Origin: Sabellastarte sp. h YS-2021
Taxonomy: Eukaryota; Annelida; Polychaeta; Sabellida; Sabellidae
Length of the DNA: 64,000 bases
NCBI GenBank assembly: GCA_964017235.1
Contig: OZ024935.1
Span: forward strand, 6,076,001-6,140,000
Reading direction: 5' to 3'
The notes beneath the pieces were generated by a model, which was not told the DNA's origin, searched no databases, and saw only the letters and a program-made list of their open reading frames with translations. A program made the position numbers and the translations under genes. Each line of letters begins with the position of its first letter. Position 1 is the first letter of the stretch. Shown here piece by piece: positions 22,130 to 33,100 of this stretch.

Positions 22130-23178
22130 ATAAAACATATTGCTGCAACCAAGTGCCACTTTATCAGTTACAAGTTTTACCAAACATTGTGTTACAAATT
22201 AAGTCCCTTCATGCAGATATTGGTGTGAGTCTCTGCCACGACAATACCAGGAACCTTTGATGGTGTGGGATGTGGTTCCAAGTTGCCATGGTCAGACGCT
22301 GCATTGGCCATGTATACAAATCTACGAGTAGAAAAGGAAACAATATACAAGTAAGAGATCCATAGATGAAAGCTCTTGCACAGAGTCAGTTGATTGAAAT
22401 ACTGAATGGTGGGAAATTAACTTTTGGTATTAATAAAAAAGGCAAAGACTGTGCATTTTGTATTCCAAAAGGATCAACACTTTAAAGCGTTAAAATTTAA
22501 GGAATCTTTTGTGACACAAACTGCACCAAGGAAAGCTAGTGATATTGATGACCTTTACAGACTAGCAAAACCATTTGATGTAGCAGCACCCTCTATGTGG
22601 CCAGGCAATGTAAAAGATACAAAGGACCTTACAAAACTTCAGCCTCTAGAAAACAAATCAAAAATCTACATTGGAATGCTAGTCAAGCCAGGGCACCATA
22701 TTGAATATTTACAGAGGTGCCGGAGACTAGAGCTAGAGTGTATAAGTCAGGAGTACAATGCAGAGTTAGAGTTCAACAAAGATCAGATATTGATTCAACT
22801 GGAGAAAAAGGAAGATGTGATTAACTGTGATTAACAAGACTGGAGAAGCTGTACAATCAACTCACTATAGAGTCCATGGATGTAGTGAGAAGTTCTCTTC
22901 CTCCCAACAAGAATCACTTACTGATGAAAGAGCTTAGCTCTGATAGAGTATCAGTCACAGGAAGTCACTCTGATATGTCTGTTATCCTTCAACATGCCGA
23001 GAGGGATGATGATGCAGAGACCAAAACAGAAACTTTAGAAGCAATTAGGTTTGACAATGGAAGTAAGAGCAATCCGAGTCAGGACCAACAGGGAGATTCC
23101 TCCCAAAGCGCAAGCTTGAAAGGACCCAGGAGAAGACGACGGATCTTGGCAGAACCCAATTTACAACACCCAGACACA
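22130..23178 (+). pseudogene. Unrecognised coding-like region, frame-broken
   Basis: I do not recognise the protein. Coding-like pieces follow each other in different frames. They include VLPNIVLQIKSLHADIGVSL (about 22175), ILNGGKLTFGINKKGKDCAF (about 22400), ASDIDDLYRLAKPFDVAAPS and KIYIGMLVKPGHHIEYLQRC (22424-22834), and then an acidic, Ser-rich and finally Arg-rich block (22876-23178). A 10-bp tandem duplication, TGTGATTAAC at 22816-22825 and 22826-22835, shifts the frame just before the stop at 22832. A good donor, GTGAGT, follows at 23179. Taken at face value it ends in phase 2, and joining it directly to the macro-domain exon at 30120 would create TAG. So either other exons intervene or the two are unrelated. 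It may be a pseudogene or a gene with assembly errors. Confidence 0.45.
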
Positions 23179-23179
23179 T

Positions 23180-23755
23180 AGTGAGTAACAGTTATTACTT
23201 CAGTCGGGATGTTATGTATTGGGTGCACCATATATAAATGTGATTAAAGAGCCTTCTTTAGATGTTTTCAAATCAATTTATTATATATAAGTTGCATTAC
23301 TGTACAGTCACAGGGCAAGCACAGTAGCAGTTACTGGTTGCTTTGAAGCTGCAACTTGAAAAGACAAAAAGTTTTACGTGACAAATTTATTTAACAATTA
23401 AGATAATGATTACAATCAACTGGTATGCTCTCAACAGTATTTACAACAACACAATAATGAAACCAATCTTGCTGGCTCACAAACCTGTCAATGTGACTAA
23501 CAGTTCAGTTTGTCCACTGTATCCAACCTGTATCTTGTGATCTATCGGGTGTCCACTAACACACAAATATCTGTATCCTGCGATATGCTGAATGTCTGAT
23601 GATATAAACTGTGATTATCCTGTGATCCTTCCAATGTCCAACAATATGAAATATCTGTATACAGATATTCAGAGATATTAAACAGTGCTTTGCACAAATT
23701 AAATCATGTCTTGGCACATTGTCTATACATGTAACAGTTACCAATAGTTGTTTAA
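23180..23755. other. No gene seen
   Basis: Contains variants of tatctgtatcctgcgatat and gtccaacaatatgaaata (23530-23670), probably an old short repeat. The phrase gggcaagcacagtagcagttac at 23313 recurs in similar form at about 37815. No supported frame. Confidence 0.35.
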
Positions 23756-23759
23756 TTAA

Positions 23760-24350
23760 TTAATACAAAATTATAATAATAGAAGAAAGAAGGGTGACTG
23801 CTAAGTGCATTACAGCCAGGATAATAGCCATAAAAATCTCACACAAATTGGTTGATGCCAATTGGGGCCAGAGAGTGCAATTTGAATATCCAACACAACT
23901 CAATACGCCTTCTTTTGGAAGTGTTGTCTGAATCAAATTTTGGTGTGCACCACTCCAGCACACTGAACTTCATATGTTTCTGGCTGTGTCCATCACTAGA
24001 AAAGTGACGTGAGACAGGTGTTGATTTTTTACCATCCTTAGAGACTGAAGATATATGTTCATACATTCTCATTCTAAATGCTCTATATGTTTCCCCGACA
24101 TAGTGTTTGTTGCATTTAGTGCAAGAAATCAGATATATGATATTCGACAATTCACAAGTTACGTGTATTGGTAAGTCAGTAGTGTGGAATGACTTTTTGG
24201 TGAAGTTACATATTACTGGATCCACTTTTTTGATTAGTGGGCAGTATTTGCATCTACCCAAGCGTGTACACACAGGTGCATGTGTTTTCTTAATATCTTG
24301 TGTTACTGGTGGGTATTGGATGGTGGCTTTAGTTAAGTATTCCCTTACAT
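23760..24350 (-). mobile_element. Penelope-like element, GIY-YIG endonuclease end
   Basis: The minus-strand frame begins NVREYLTKATIQYPPVTQDI (about 24348) and continues CTRLGRCKYCPLI, then IIYLISCTKCNKHYVGETYR, RMRMYEHI, VSRHFSSDGHS and ends WIFKLHSLAPIGIN near 23842. The YLISC-x2-C-x3-YVGET core and the following Arg and His blocks are the GIY-YIG endonuclease found at the C-terminus of Penelope-like retroelements. It nicks target DNA for priming. The frame is intact from 24348 to 23839. The reverse transcriptase of the same element is at 25860-28003, separated by a nested LINE. Confidence 0.9.
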
Positions 24351-24353
24351 TTG

Positions 24354-25843
24354 GGAGTCATGTCGAAATTAGTTGAACGTGTGGTTGCTAAGCAACTGCT
24401 GGAACATATTCATGTTCATAGCTTAGACAATCCATATCAATCAGCATATAAAACAGGCCACTTGACTGAGACTGCTCTTCTTTCTATAAAAAATGAAGTT
24501 CATCTATCTCTGTCACGAGGCGAACCAACTGCTCTTGTACTGCTTGATCTCTCAGCAGCATTTGATACGACTGATCATTCCACCCTTCTTCATTGTCTTC
24601 AGACCTGGTTTGGTACTGGTGGTTCTGTTCTTAAATGGTTCACCTCCTACCTATCTGAGCGCTATCAGTCAGTAAAAATTGGTTCTACTCTTTCTGATCT
24701 TTGTAAACTCCTGTTTGGTGTGCCCCAAGGCTCTGTCTTGGGTCCTTTGTTATTTTTTTTTGTATACAACCCCCCTTAGTTCAGTTATTGGTAAACACAA
24801 AGGAGTAAAGTTTCATTGTTATGCAGATGACACGCAAGTCTATATCCATCTATCCCAGAAGAATTCATCTGCTGCCTTTGAAAATTTGAACAGGTGCCTG
24901 GACGATATAAAGGAGTGGATGTCAGCCAGCAAACTCAAACTTAATCCAGACAAAACTGAGTTTATTGTATTTGGCTCAAAAAGACTGAGGGACAAATTGA
25001 AAGTTCATTTTCCATCAACCATCTTGGATAGTCCTCTTTGCCCTGCTGAGTGGGTCAAGAATCTGGGTGTGTGGTTCGATTCCGATTTTTCCTTGTCCAA
25101 ACACGTTCAGAATGTCTGCAAAAGTTGCTTTGTGCAACTCCATGATTTTAGACATGTCAGGCGGTTTCTTAATCATGACACTTCTGTACTTGTGGCCAAT
25201 GCTCTTGTAAGCAGTCGGTTGGACTACTGTAACTCACCTTTCAGGAGTCTTTCTAAGTTCAATCTTCGTAAATTACAGTGCATCCAAAACAGTGCTGCCA
25301 GAATCGTATCAAATGCCAGTAGATACACTAGTATAACCCCTGTTCTTAAGAATCTACATTGGCTTCCTGTTGAACATCGCTCAGTCTTTAAAACTGCTAC
25401 CCTTGTCTACAAGTTTCTCCACACTGGTTTCCCCAAGTATTTTGCTCCATACATCTCCTCCTACAGCAGCTCCTACATACCAGGCGCAGCCAGAGTGGTG
25501 GTAATATACTTGTCATTCCCAAGTTTCAACCCTCAATCCATAAATCAGTCAAACAGTTTGGTCATAGTTTTGCCTTCGATGCTGCCACTATTTGGAAGGC
25601 TCTTCCGTAGGAGATTCGTGCGTCCCCCTCTCTTGCCTCCTTCAGAAAATGGCTCAAAGCCCACCTTTACACCAAGGCATACCCTCCTTAGTTTCACTCC
25701 CCCTGGCGTTCTCCGTGGTGCTGAACTTTTTTCTGTCCCTGGACATTGAGATTGGTTGACTGTTTTTGTTTTGTTGCGCCTTAGACTCCCCTTCCTATTG
25801 GGGAGATTAAGCACTATAAAAGTCCAATTAGAATTAGAATTAG
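24354..25843 (+). mobile_element. L2-like LINE nested in the Penelope-like element
   Basis: The frame at 24351-24779 opens at the reverse transcriptase: MSKLVERVVAKQLLEH, LLDLSAAFDTTDHSTLL and FGVPQGSVLGPLLF. A run of T at about 24750 shifts the frame. It resumes with the YADDTQ active site near 24821, SASKLKLNPDKTEFIVFGSK, SRLDYCN and VLKNLHWLPVEHRSVFKTAT. Another shift near 25490 moves the last block (KFQPSIHKSVKQFGHSFAFD) to a new frame. It ends with an AATTAG tail at 25826-25843. The 5' truncation lies just before the reverse transcriptase. The order of motifs is that of the L2/CR1 group. Apart from two frameshifts it is well preserved, so it is fairly young. Confidence 0.9.
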
Positions 25844-25859
25844 TCTTCTAAAGTCAATC

Positions 25860-28003
25860 AAGGGTTTTTCAGTGAAGATTTGGCTGCAATCTGGACTGTT
25901 GCTAATTATGTTCCAATTCCTGTGTATGATACCTTTAATATTGGGGTTCATAGGGTTGAAATTGGTAACCATTACAGGTGTTTTACTGGTGTTTTGACTG
26001 TAACATCCAGTAGGTCATCCTGAGTAAAACCTCTTGCCTTTTTATAGTGCTTTCTAAGGCCCTTTTCTGGGTACCCTCTTTTTAGATAGTGTGCGATAAG
26101 TTTTTCTGAGTTATGTTCAAAATCATGATCATATGTGCAAATTCTCCTAAGTCTTAAGAATTGTCCATATGGTCCTTTGGTTTTACTAGGAGCATGATGT
26201 GCAGATGTGTAATGCAGATAAAGGTGAGTATCAGTAGGTTTCTCATATGATGTAGTATATAGATTTCTACTGTCATTAATCTTGACAGTAGTGTCTAGAA
26301 AATTGATCTGTGTGGTGCTTGATTCATGGGTGAATTTAATAGTAGGATGTTTACTATTAAGGTAAGTGATGAATTCATTTAATTTTCTCCTCACCATGAG
26401 TCCATATCATAAAGATATCATCAATAAACCTCAACCATATCAAAGGTTTAAGTGGCCAATTTGCTAGTGCCTTGGTTTCAAATCTGTCCATGAACAGGTT
26501 TGCATAATTTAAGGCAGTTGCTGTGCCCATGGCGGTACCTCCAGTTTGGAGATAATGGTCACCATTAAAACTGAAGCTCATAGAATGTAGAACCAATTTT
26601 AATAATTTTAGGAGGTGTGGTCCTATTTGTTGTTTGTCTGGGTCAGTTCTTAAATGTTCAGCTACTGCCAAGATACCTTCATGGTTTGGTATGTTGATGT
26701 ATAAAGAACTAACATCCAAGGTTACTAGTAGTGCATTTTCAGGTATGCGTCCAAGTAGTTTCAATCTACTGATAAAGTGTTGTGTATCTCTTACATAAGA
26801 TTTAGTTTTGGGAACATATTTTTTGATATGCTCATCCACAAATCTACTAATGTGAGCTGTTGGATGGTTGACAGAGCTACATATGGGTCTGCCTGGTACG
26901 TTTTTCTTATGTATTTTGGGGAGAAGGTAGAATCTAGCTTCTGTTGGGTTAGGTACATTTAGGAGTTCGAAATTCTTTTGTGTTATAAGATTAAGTGACC
27001 TCATTGTAGTCAATTGATCCATGATTTTATTAGATATTTTGTGAGTAATATCTTCAGGGATTTTCTGATAGAATTGTTCATCTTGTCTTTATCCTTCTCT
27101 TAGGTAATCAGTTGTATTCATTACTACAACTGCTGAACCTTTATCTTTATCTTCGAAATTCTTTTGTGTTATAAGATTAAGTGACCTCATTGTAGTCAAT
27201 TGATCCATGATTTTATTAGATATTTTGTGAGTAATATCTTCAGGGATTTTCTGATAGAATTGTTCATCTTGTCTTTATCCTTCTCTTAGGTAATCAGTTG
27301 TATTCATTACTACAACTGCTGAACCTTTATCTGCTTTTTGGATTGTAATGCGTGGGTTTTCCGTTAAGGATCTCATGCCAATCCTTTCTTCTTTAGTAAG
27401 GTTGTCATGTCTTTTATGCTTAAATTTGCATTTAAGAATTTCCTGTTTTATAGACCTTTGGAAGAAATCAAGGGTTCTATTAGGTGGGTATGGCCTCCAT
27501 TCAGATTTTGGTTTGAATTTAGCCTGTATTTCCTTGTTGAGGGACTCCTCATCAGGGGTTGATGGGTCATCACTTTGTGCATTCTGATTCATGAAGTCAA
27601 TAATGCTTTGGTTGATGTTGGTGTCATCTTTTTTCTGGTCAATATCATCTCTACTGAAGAACTCCATCAGTTCTAGTCTTCTGTGGAATTCTTTAAAGTC
27701 TAACCAAATTCGAGATTTATCAGGGGGTCCTGGGGTGGGACAAAATGTGAGCCCCTTTTCTAGGGCTCTAATTTGGTATTGATCCAAGGTGATGTTGGAG
27801 ATGTTAATGACAGTGTGTCCTATGTAACTTTCAAACTTGGTATTCTGTGGTAAGGTATCAGGTTGTGCGTTTTTGGCCTCATTTCTGAGGGTATCCAAGA
27901 AGTTTGGAGACTCAATGCTAGACATAACTAATGTCTGGTAGAGACTCAACCAGGTGAGTAAGTGATTGGGTTGGAACTGGTGCCTTAAGGTAGTTTTGGT
28001 CAA
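25860..28003 (-). mobile_element. Penelope-like element, N-terminal and reverse-transcriptase part
   Basis: From 28003 downward the frame has an N-terminal region, then ENPRITIQKADKGSAVVVMN (about 27350), a typical Penelope signature. After a TAA comes the reverse transcriptase at 27022-26375: ARFYLLPKIHKK, PGRPICS, LLVTLDVSSLYINIPN, GTAMGTATALNYANLFM and LRFIDDIFMIW. A one-base shift near 26385 moves to LNEFITYLNSKHPTIKFTHE, which runs to FNPMNPNIKGIIHRNW and PLIDFRR (about 25850), where the nested LINE starts. A 181-bp segment is duplicated in tandem (26966-27146, 27152-27332); the 186-bp period keeps the frame. Both copies carry the same TAA. Confidence 0.92.
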
Positions 28004-28122
28004 CTGGTGGTTAACCTGAGATGAGCCCCTGGTTTAATAGGCTCAACCTGTGTGGAACCTCTGATTTGGGGGGTCAATCTGTGATGTGGTGTTGCGAGGC
28101 AAATGAATAGTGTTCTTTGCTT

Positions 28123-28224
28123 AAAAGAAGACCATAAATTTAGGTGAGTGACCTTTTAAAGGTAAGTAGCTTTAAACACACTTACCTTTAAAAGGTCACT
28201 CACCTAAATTTATGGTCTTCTTTT
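28123..28224. repeat. Perfect 45-bp inverted repeat, 12-nt loop
   Basis: The left arm (28123-28167) begins aaaagaagaccataaattt and ends ccttttaaaggtaagt. The right arm (28180-28224) is its exact reverse complement. The loop is agctttaaacac. It lies about 120 bp upstream of the Penelope-like frame. A perfect 45-bp stem implies recent origin or active maintenance. Confidence 0.97.
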
Positions 28225-28348
28225 CTTTTAAGGGAAAACCCACACATTACAATCACTACCAACTGAGGCCAAAGTGGAATTAAAAATCTTTAAAAAACCA
28301 ACAACACAAATAGGTTGTGTACCTACCACCTTGGTTAAAAACCCATAA

Positions 28349-28651
28349 AGCCAGACAGATTCACCCACTAAGTGTGCACATTCCACTTCTCAAACAGAAC
28401 CAGTACCATGTAAGAGCTGTCTATATCAAGAACACCTAATTCTGCAGAGACAATCTTACATTATTTGGGATGCAGAACTAAACACAGGTCCCAACTATGA
28501 ACCCCCTAATACTTCAAGAGAGGATAGGTCAGCTATGCCTATACCCGGTTCAACTAGGCATACCAAGTGGCTCCATAGGTTCAATCCCTACATGAAACCA
28601 GCCAGCCCAGGACAGTACCAGAAACCCAGTTCACAAAACCAGAACTGAAGA
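28349..28651 (+). CDS. Unassigned coding-like block
   Basis: An open frame of 100 codons has ordinary composition: SQTDSPTKCAHSTSQTEPVP, then CKSCLYQEHLILQRQSYIIW, and later WLHRFNPYMKPASPGQYQK. It ends at TGA. A TAA lies just upstream; before that the same frame reads GKTHTLQSLPTEAKVELKIF, starting right after the acceptor-like ttcttttcttttaag at about 28229. It could be an exon of an unidentified gene broken by one stop, or the 5' part of a transposon. No ATG start is available and I cannot assign a function. Confidence 0.3.
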
Positions 28652-28799
28652 TTACTTCTGAGAAACCCATCAGTACCTCTAAAGTAAGGAAAGCAGCTGC
28701 ACTCACCATTGACCATGAGACGTATTTGGCCATATCCAGCAGGAAACAAACAAGACCTACACTGGTGACCAGTCCCAGGAAACTGAACCTACCCCCCCC

Positions 28800-30119
28800 C
28801 CTCACCCGCTAATAATGCCTGGAGCTACAGGACTACTAAATTCTGAAACTACCAGACTGATTAGTATTAAAAATAATAGTAATAAAAGGAACTTTATTTT
28901 TAATTATAACTTTATTCTATCCATAGCATATGAACATTATAAATAAAATGTCAGTATCATAATTCAGTATTATAGTATTAAATATACCATTGAATATCAC
29001 CATCCTATGCAAACAATGGGATGATTACAAATATTAATTATAATAGAATAAAAGAATACACATACCTGAATGTGAAATGTTTTATTTAATGTGCTATGTT
29101 TATAAATTATTTAAAACTAAGTAACATTACTATAACCATTACAACAAATATTATAATTAATAGTACAATCTGCCATTTAATTTATGTTTACCATATTAAT
29201 GTTCTACTTTAAAAAGAACAAATTTGTATTGGTTTCTTATAAAACCTAACAAATTAAACATAAATTTTATAAAATAATAGCAGATTTAATCTCCAGACTT
29301 AACATAGCTCTTAATATCCCAATAAGACCTTCAAATAGTCTTAATAAGTCATTGGGCTTTTATACAGGTACATAAAACCAACAACCCCTTGTCACAGGCT
29401 CACTAATTAGTGAGCCGGTTCCTCAACCGGTTCACAACTGGGGGTTAAGCACAGGCTCCCATAATGTTCTTCAGGGACCCTATTTTGCCCAAAGTAATAC
29501 TATAGCCACTGAAGAGACTGATAATAATCATAAACAGTCGAAATACAATTAAGCATATGTGCTGAATTATATAAGGCATTTAACTACTTTATTGTGCCCC
29601 AGTCTTACATAGTGCAGGAAGCAGTTTACCTAAAATTATAATAATAATATGGCAAAATTTTTGGCACAAGTATGTACTTAAACTGTTTGTTGAAAATAAT
29701 ATTTTCTGAATTTGATTTTTATTTTTATAATCTTTGAATTGCTGTGTTTTAATATCAAAGCAATTGTAACATCACTGCAAGCCTCTTTGCTCAATTATTT
29801 AAATGCAGTTGAGAATTTGTGATATGAAACCCATCAGCCTTTAAAATTTTATTACACAGATATGTTTGTTGATATAAATAAGAAAAGCACTGAAAAAATT
29901 CTTTGCCATTAAAGGTTCATTAAGAATTAATAATGTGAATTGTATAAAGCTTAATATTAAAGAATTTATAATTTTTTTTAAATTTATGTAGATCCAATGA
30001 AATGCTTTAAAACAAATTGCATACCTAAATATTGTATTGTTGCATCTGCTTCCATCTGTGTTTATTTTGTTAAATCTTGAAAAAATAATGAATAAATTTG
30101 TTAATTCATAAATAAAAAG
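28800..30119. other. AT-rich, no gene seen; 20-bp palindrome
   Basis: GGCTCACTAATTAGTGAGCC (29397-29416) is a perfect palindrome, followed at once by a CCGGTT-x4-AACCGG hairpin. Nothing else stands out before the macro-domain exon at 30120. Confidence 0.45.
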
Positions 30120-33100
30120 GGACCAAGTAGCCGATGAAGTGAGAAGACATTGTCAAGATGTACAGGATTTTACATTTGTCAAATCACCTGACACCACTGC
30201 TTACCGACAAACTCAGTCTGGCTCATATGTAGAAGATGGGATAGGAGACATCACCAAACTACATGTACATGCCATTGTTAGTGCATCAAATCACAAGCTG
30301 ATACATGTGGGAGGTAATTTATGTAACTTTATTAATGCAGGGGTCATACATTATGCGATTTCTCATAGTGCTGTGATTCATTACCTGTTTAGTGTTTACC
30401 CCTAAATGGTCTGAATTTATTGAGAAACAAATGTAAAGTGGCAAACCAGGTATCCAGAAGACTTAAAACATAGTTTAAATGAATAAAATATTTGGTTGAA
30501 CCTCCGTATTCAGTTGGATTTGTCTACATATTATTTGTTTTTCATGTAATTTTCAGGAGGAAGTTTCTCTAATTTGGGAAAGATTTATACTCTTGAAGCA
30601 AAAAGCCCAAACATTTCAAAATGTTCATTTTTTAGTTTTAACCAATGCATCAGTCAGTTGATTTTGTTGTCAATATTTAGGGATATCACGTGTAATCCTA
30701 TTGGCTGGCAGAGAGACCATAAATGCTGAATCCAAAGAAATTATCAGAAAAAAAAATCTGAAAACTGGAGATGTGTGTGTGACAAGTGCTGGAAACTTAC
30801 CATGTAAGAAGGTATGCTGATTCAAAGTATGGAGTTAACAGATAGGTTCAAATTCACAAAAATGATTACATTTACTTCAAAGCAACAGCAACATTTGCAT
30901 CTGCTTAAAAGAACTGTATATATGTTTAAGCTGTGTAACCAGTAATTTCACGAAATGTTTAGAGATTTCATAAAAGTCCTGATTAAGCCAGTGATTTTGC
31001 AAAATAACTTAATTTTTATGTTAATTTCATAGAACTCTTCAAAGCTCTGATAATATTTCACATAGTCTCAGTGAATGATTGGTAGCAAACCAAAGAAATA
31101 TAAGACTGCATTTTCATAGTAAAATAATAAAATATAAGAGACTGCATTTTCTTTAAAAAGAGGAATGAAAACTTTCAATTGAAAATGTTGGCTGTATTAA
31201 TAATCAGGGTCATAAGCAATTACACAGTTTTAGAGTACTTATTTTTATACTACATCTATTTCTAAGGTGCATTGGAATACAAAGTTAGAGCAATGACATT
31301 AAGTTCATAGATGGAAGATAGTCAGCACAAAAATCATTTGCACATCCAGGGGAAAAGACATTATTGAGGTGATGCTTTATGAAAGGGTGGGCTCTGAGCC
31401 TGCCCATAAATGTGTTGGAGCAGGTGTTATCCTTAGAGAAAGGCTGTTTCAAAGTCTGAGTCCATCAGTAGAATTACATCCATATAAATGGTTTTGGACT
31501 TATGTATACATAGATTAAAAGTGGGAAAATCCAGGTATTTTGTAGTAGCCACATGACATCTGGCTAAAGAATGGTAATAATTGATATATTCACGGAATAA
31601 TGATGGCAGGCTTGAATTTAGGTATTGACAAATGAGGTTTGCTGGCACTAGAGGACTATGATTATTATCCAGTGGCTGTCATCGCAAGATAACTTAAGGA
31701 AATAAAACTTACGCCTGCAAGACAAACAAGCAACAATAGTGCTGTATGTTTACAAAAGTTTTGTATGTTTAACCATTTTGTTTGTTAACTGTTTTTAATT
31801 GGTTCACCGGTTTTCTGGTCGTGTATTCACAAAGATTCTTAGAATTTTTCTTAGAATTACACTTGAGTCTAATAAAAAACTATTCACAAAACAATTCCTA
31901 GCTAAGAATAATTCTCAGAATAGAAGAAAAAGGAAATGTGTGTACAGGTTAGACTAAGTGCAATTCAAAGAAAAATTCTAAGAATCTTTGCCAATACAGG
32001 CCCAGAAGCGACTTTCTGTAATTGGATGCATATAGCAATTTCTTATTCTTAGAAAAATTATATGAATAAAAGCCATTCTTAGAAAAATTCTAAGAATAGG
32101 TATGGTTCTAAGAATAAGAATATTTCTAAATAGGAAAATTCTTATTCTTAGAATTTTTCTAAGGAAAACGACAGTTCTTAGAAAAATTCTAAGAATAAGA
32201 CTAATTCTAAGAATAAGAATCTTTGTGAATACAGGTCCAGTTGAAGCTAATACCAGTGACATTATTTGGTTATATTTATATTTCTAATATATTTAAATAA
32301 TCTGGGCCCAGTTTCGCAAAGGCCTCCTAAATATAGAAGATAGTATGCTATTGAAGCTAGCCCTTGGTAGCCACAACAAAAGTGTTCCACTGAGCTGATA
32401 CTTTGCAAACCTATCAAATTTCTGCAACAGCAGGGCTTCTAGTGATGAAAGCCTACCAATTATCGCAGTAAAAAAACCATCTCAGTGAAACAGGCCCTGA
32501 AGTTTTTCACTGGTATATAATCTTACTTTTATGTTGCAATCTTGGATAAACGGCAAAGCAGCAAATGTATGCTCCAGTAAGAAGGGGCAAATTGTCACAA
32601 TTGACATGGGGAATATAAGGGAGTTTTGACAAAACTGCTTGAAAATAAATCGGGCTCTAGAGTACATTAGGGTTCAAAATCTGATATAAGTGATCAAGAA
32701 AAGTGATTTAAATAAAAGTGGCTTACTCATAAGTTCAAACGATTTACTGGATAGTTAGTAGCAGATAGATAGTCAGATATAATCCTATTATAAGCCCTTC
32801 CAAATATAGGGAGAGAGCATGGCTAGTCTTGTTGAAAAATGGTGCAAAAACAGGCAAATGGTGTGATTTATCCTGAGTGAGATCACTTGTAGCTCCTTCA
32901 AAATAAGTTGTACCACCCTAAATATTTGTTGTTTCTAACTTACAACCATCAACACTCACGCTTGGCCACTAAGGAAACTCATATCAAGAGTTACCTCAAA
33001 CATCATCCTGGGGCCAGTTTCACAAACGACTTATGCTGGACTTTGACATAAAAGGAGATGCTTCGTTTTAATTCAGGCTAAATCTGTGGTGTCAGAATTG

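Noticed and set aside
23839-24273. GIY-YIG homing endonuclease of an intron
   Set aside because: It continues from a Penelope-type reverse transcriptase once the nested LINE is set aside.
26777-26962. Plus-strand frame of 61 codons
   Set aside because: Antisense to the Penelope-like reverse transcriptase, whose motifs are clear on the other strand.
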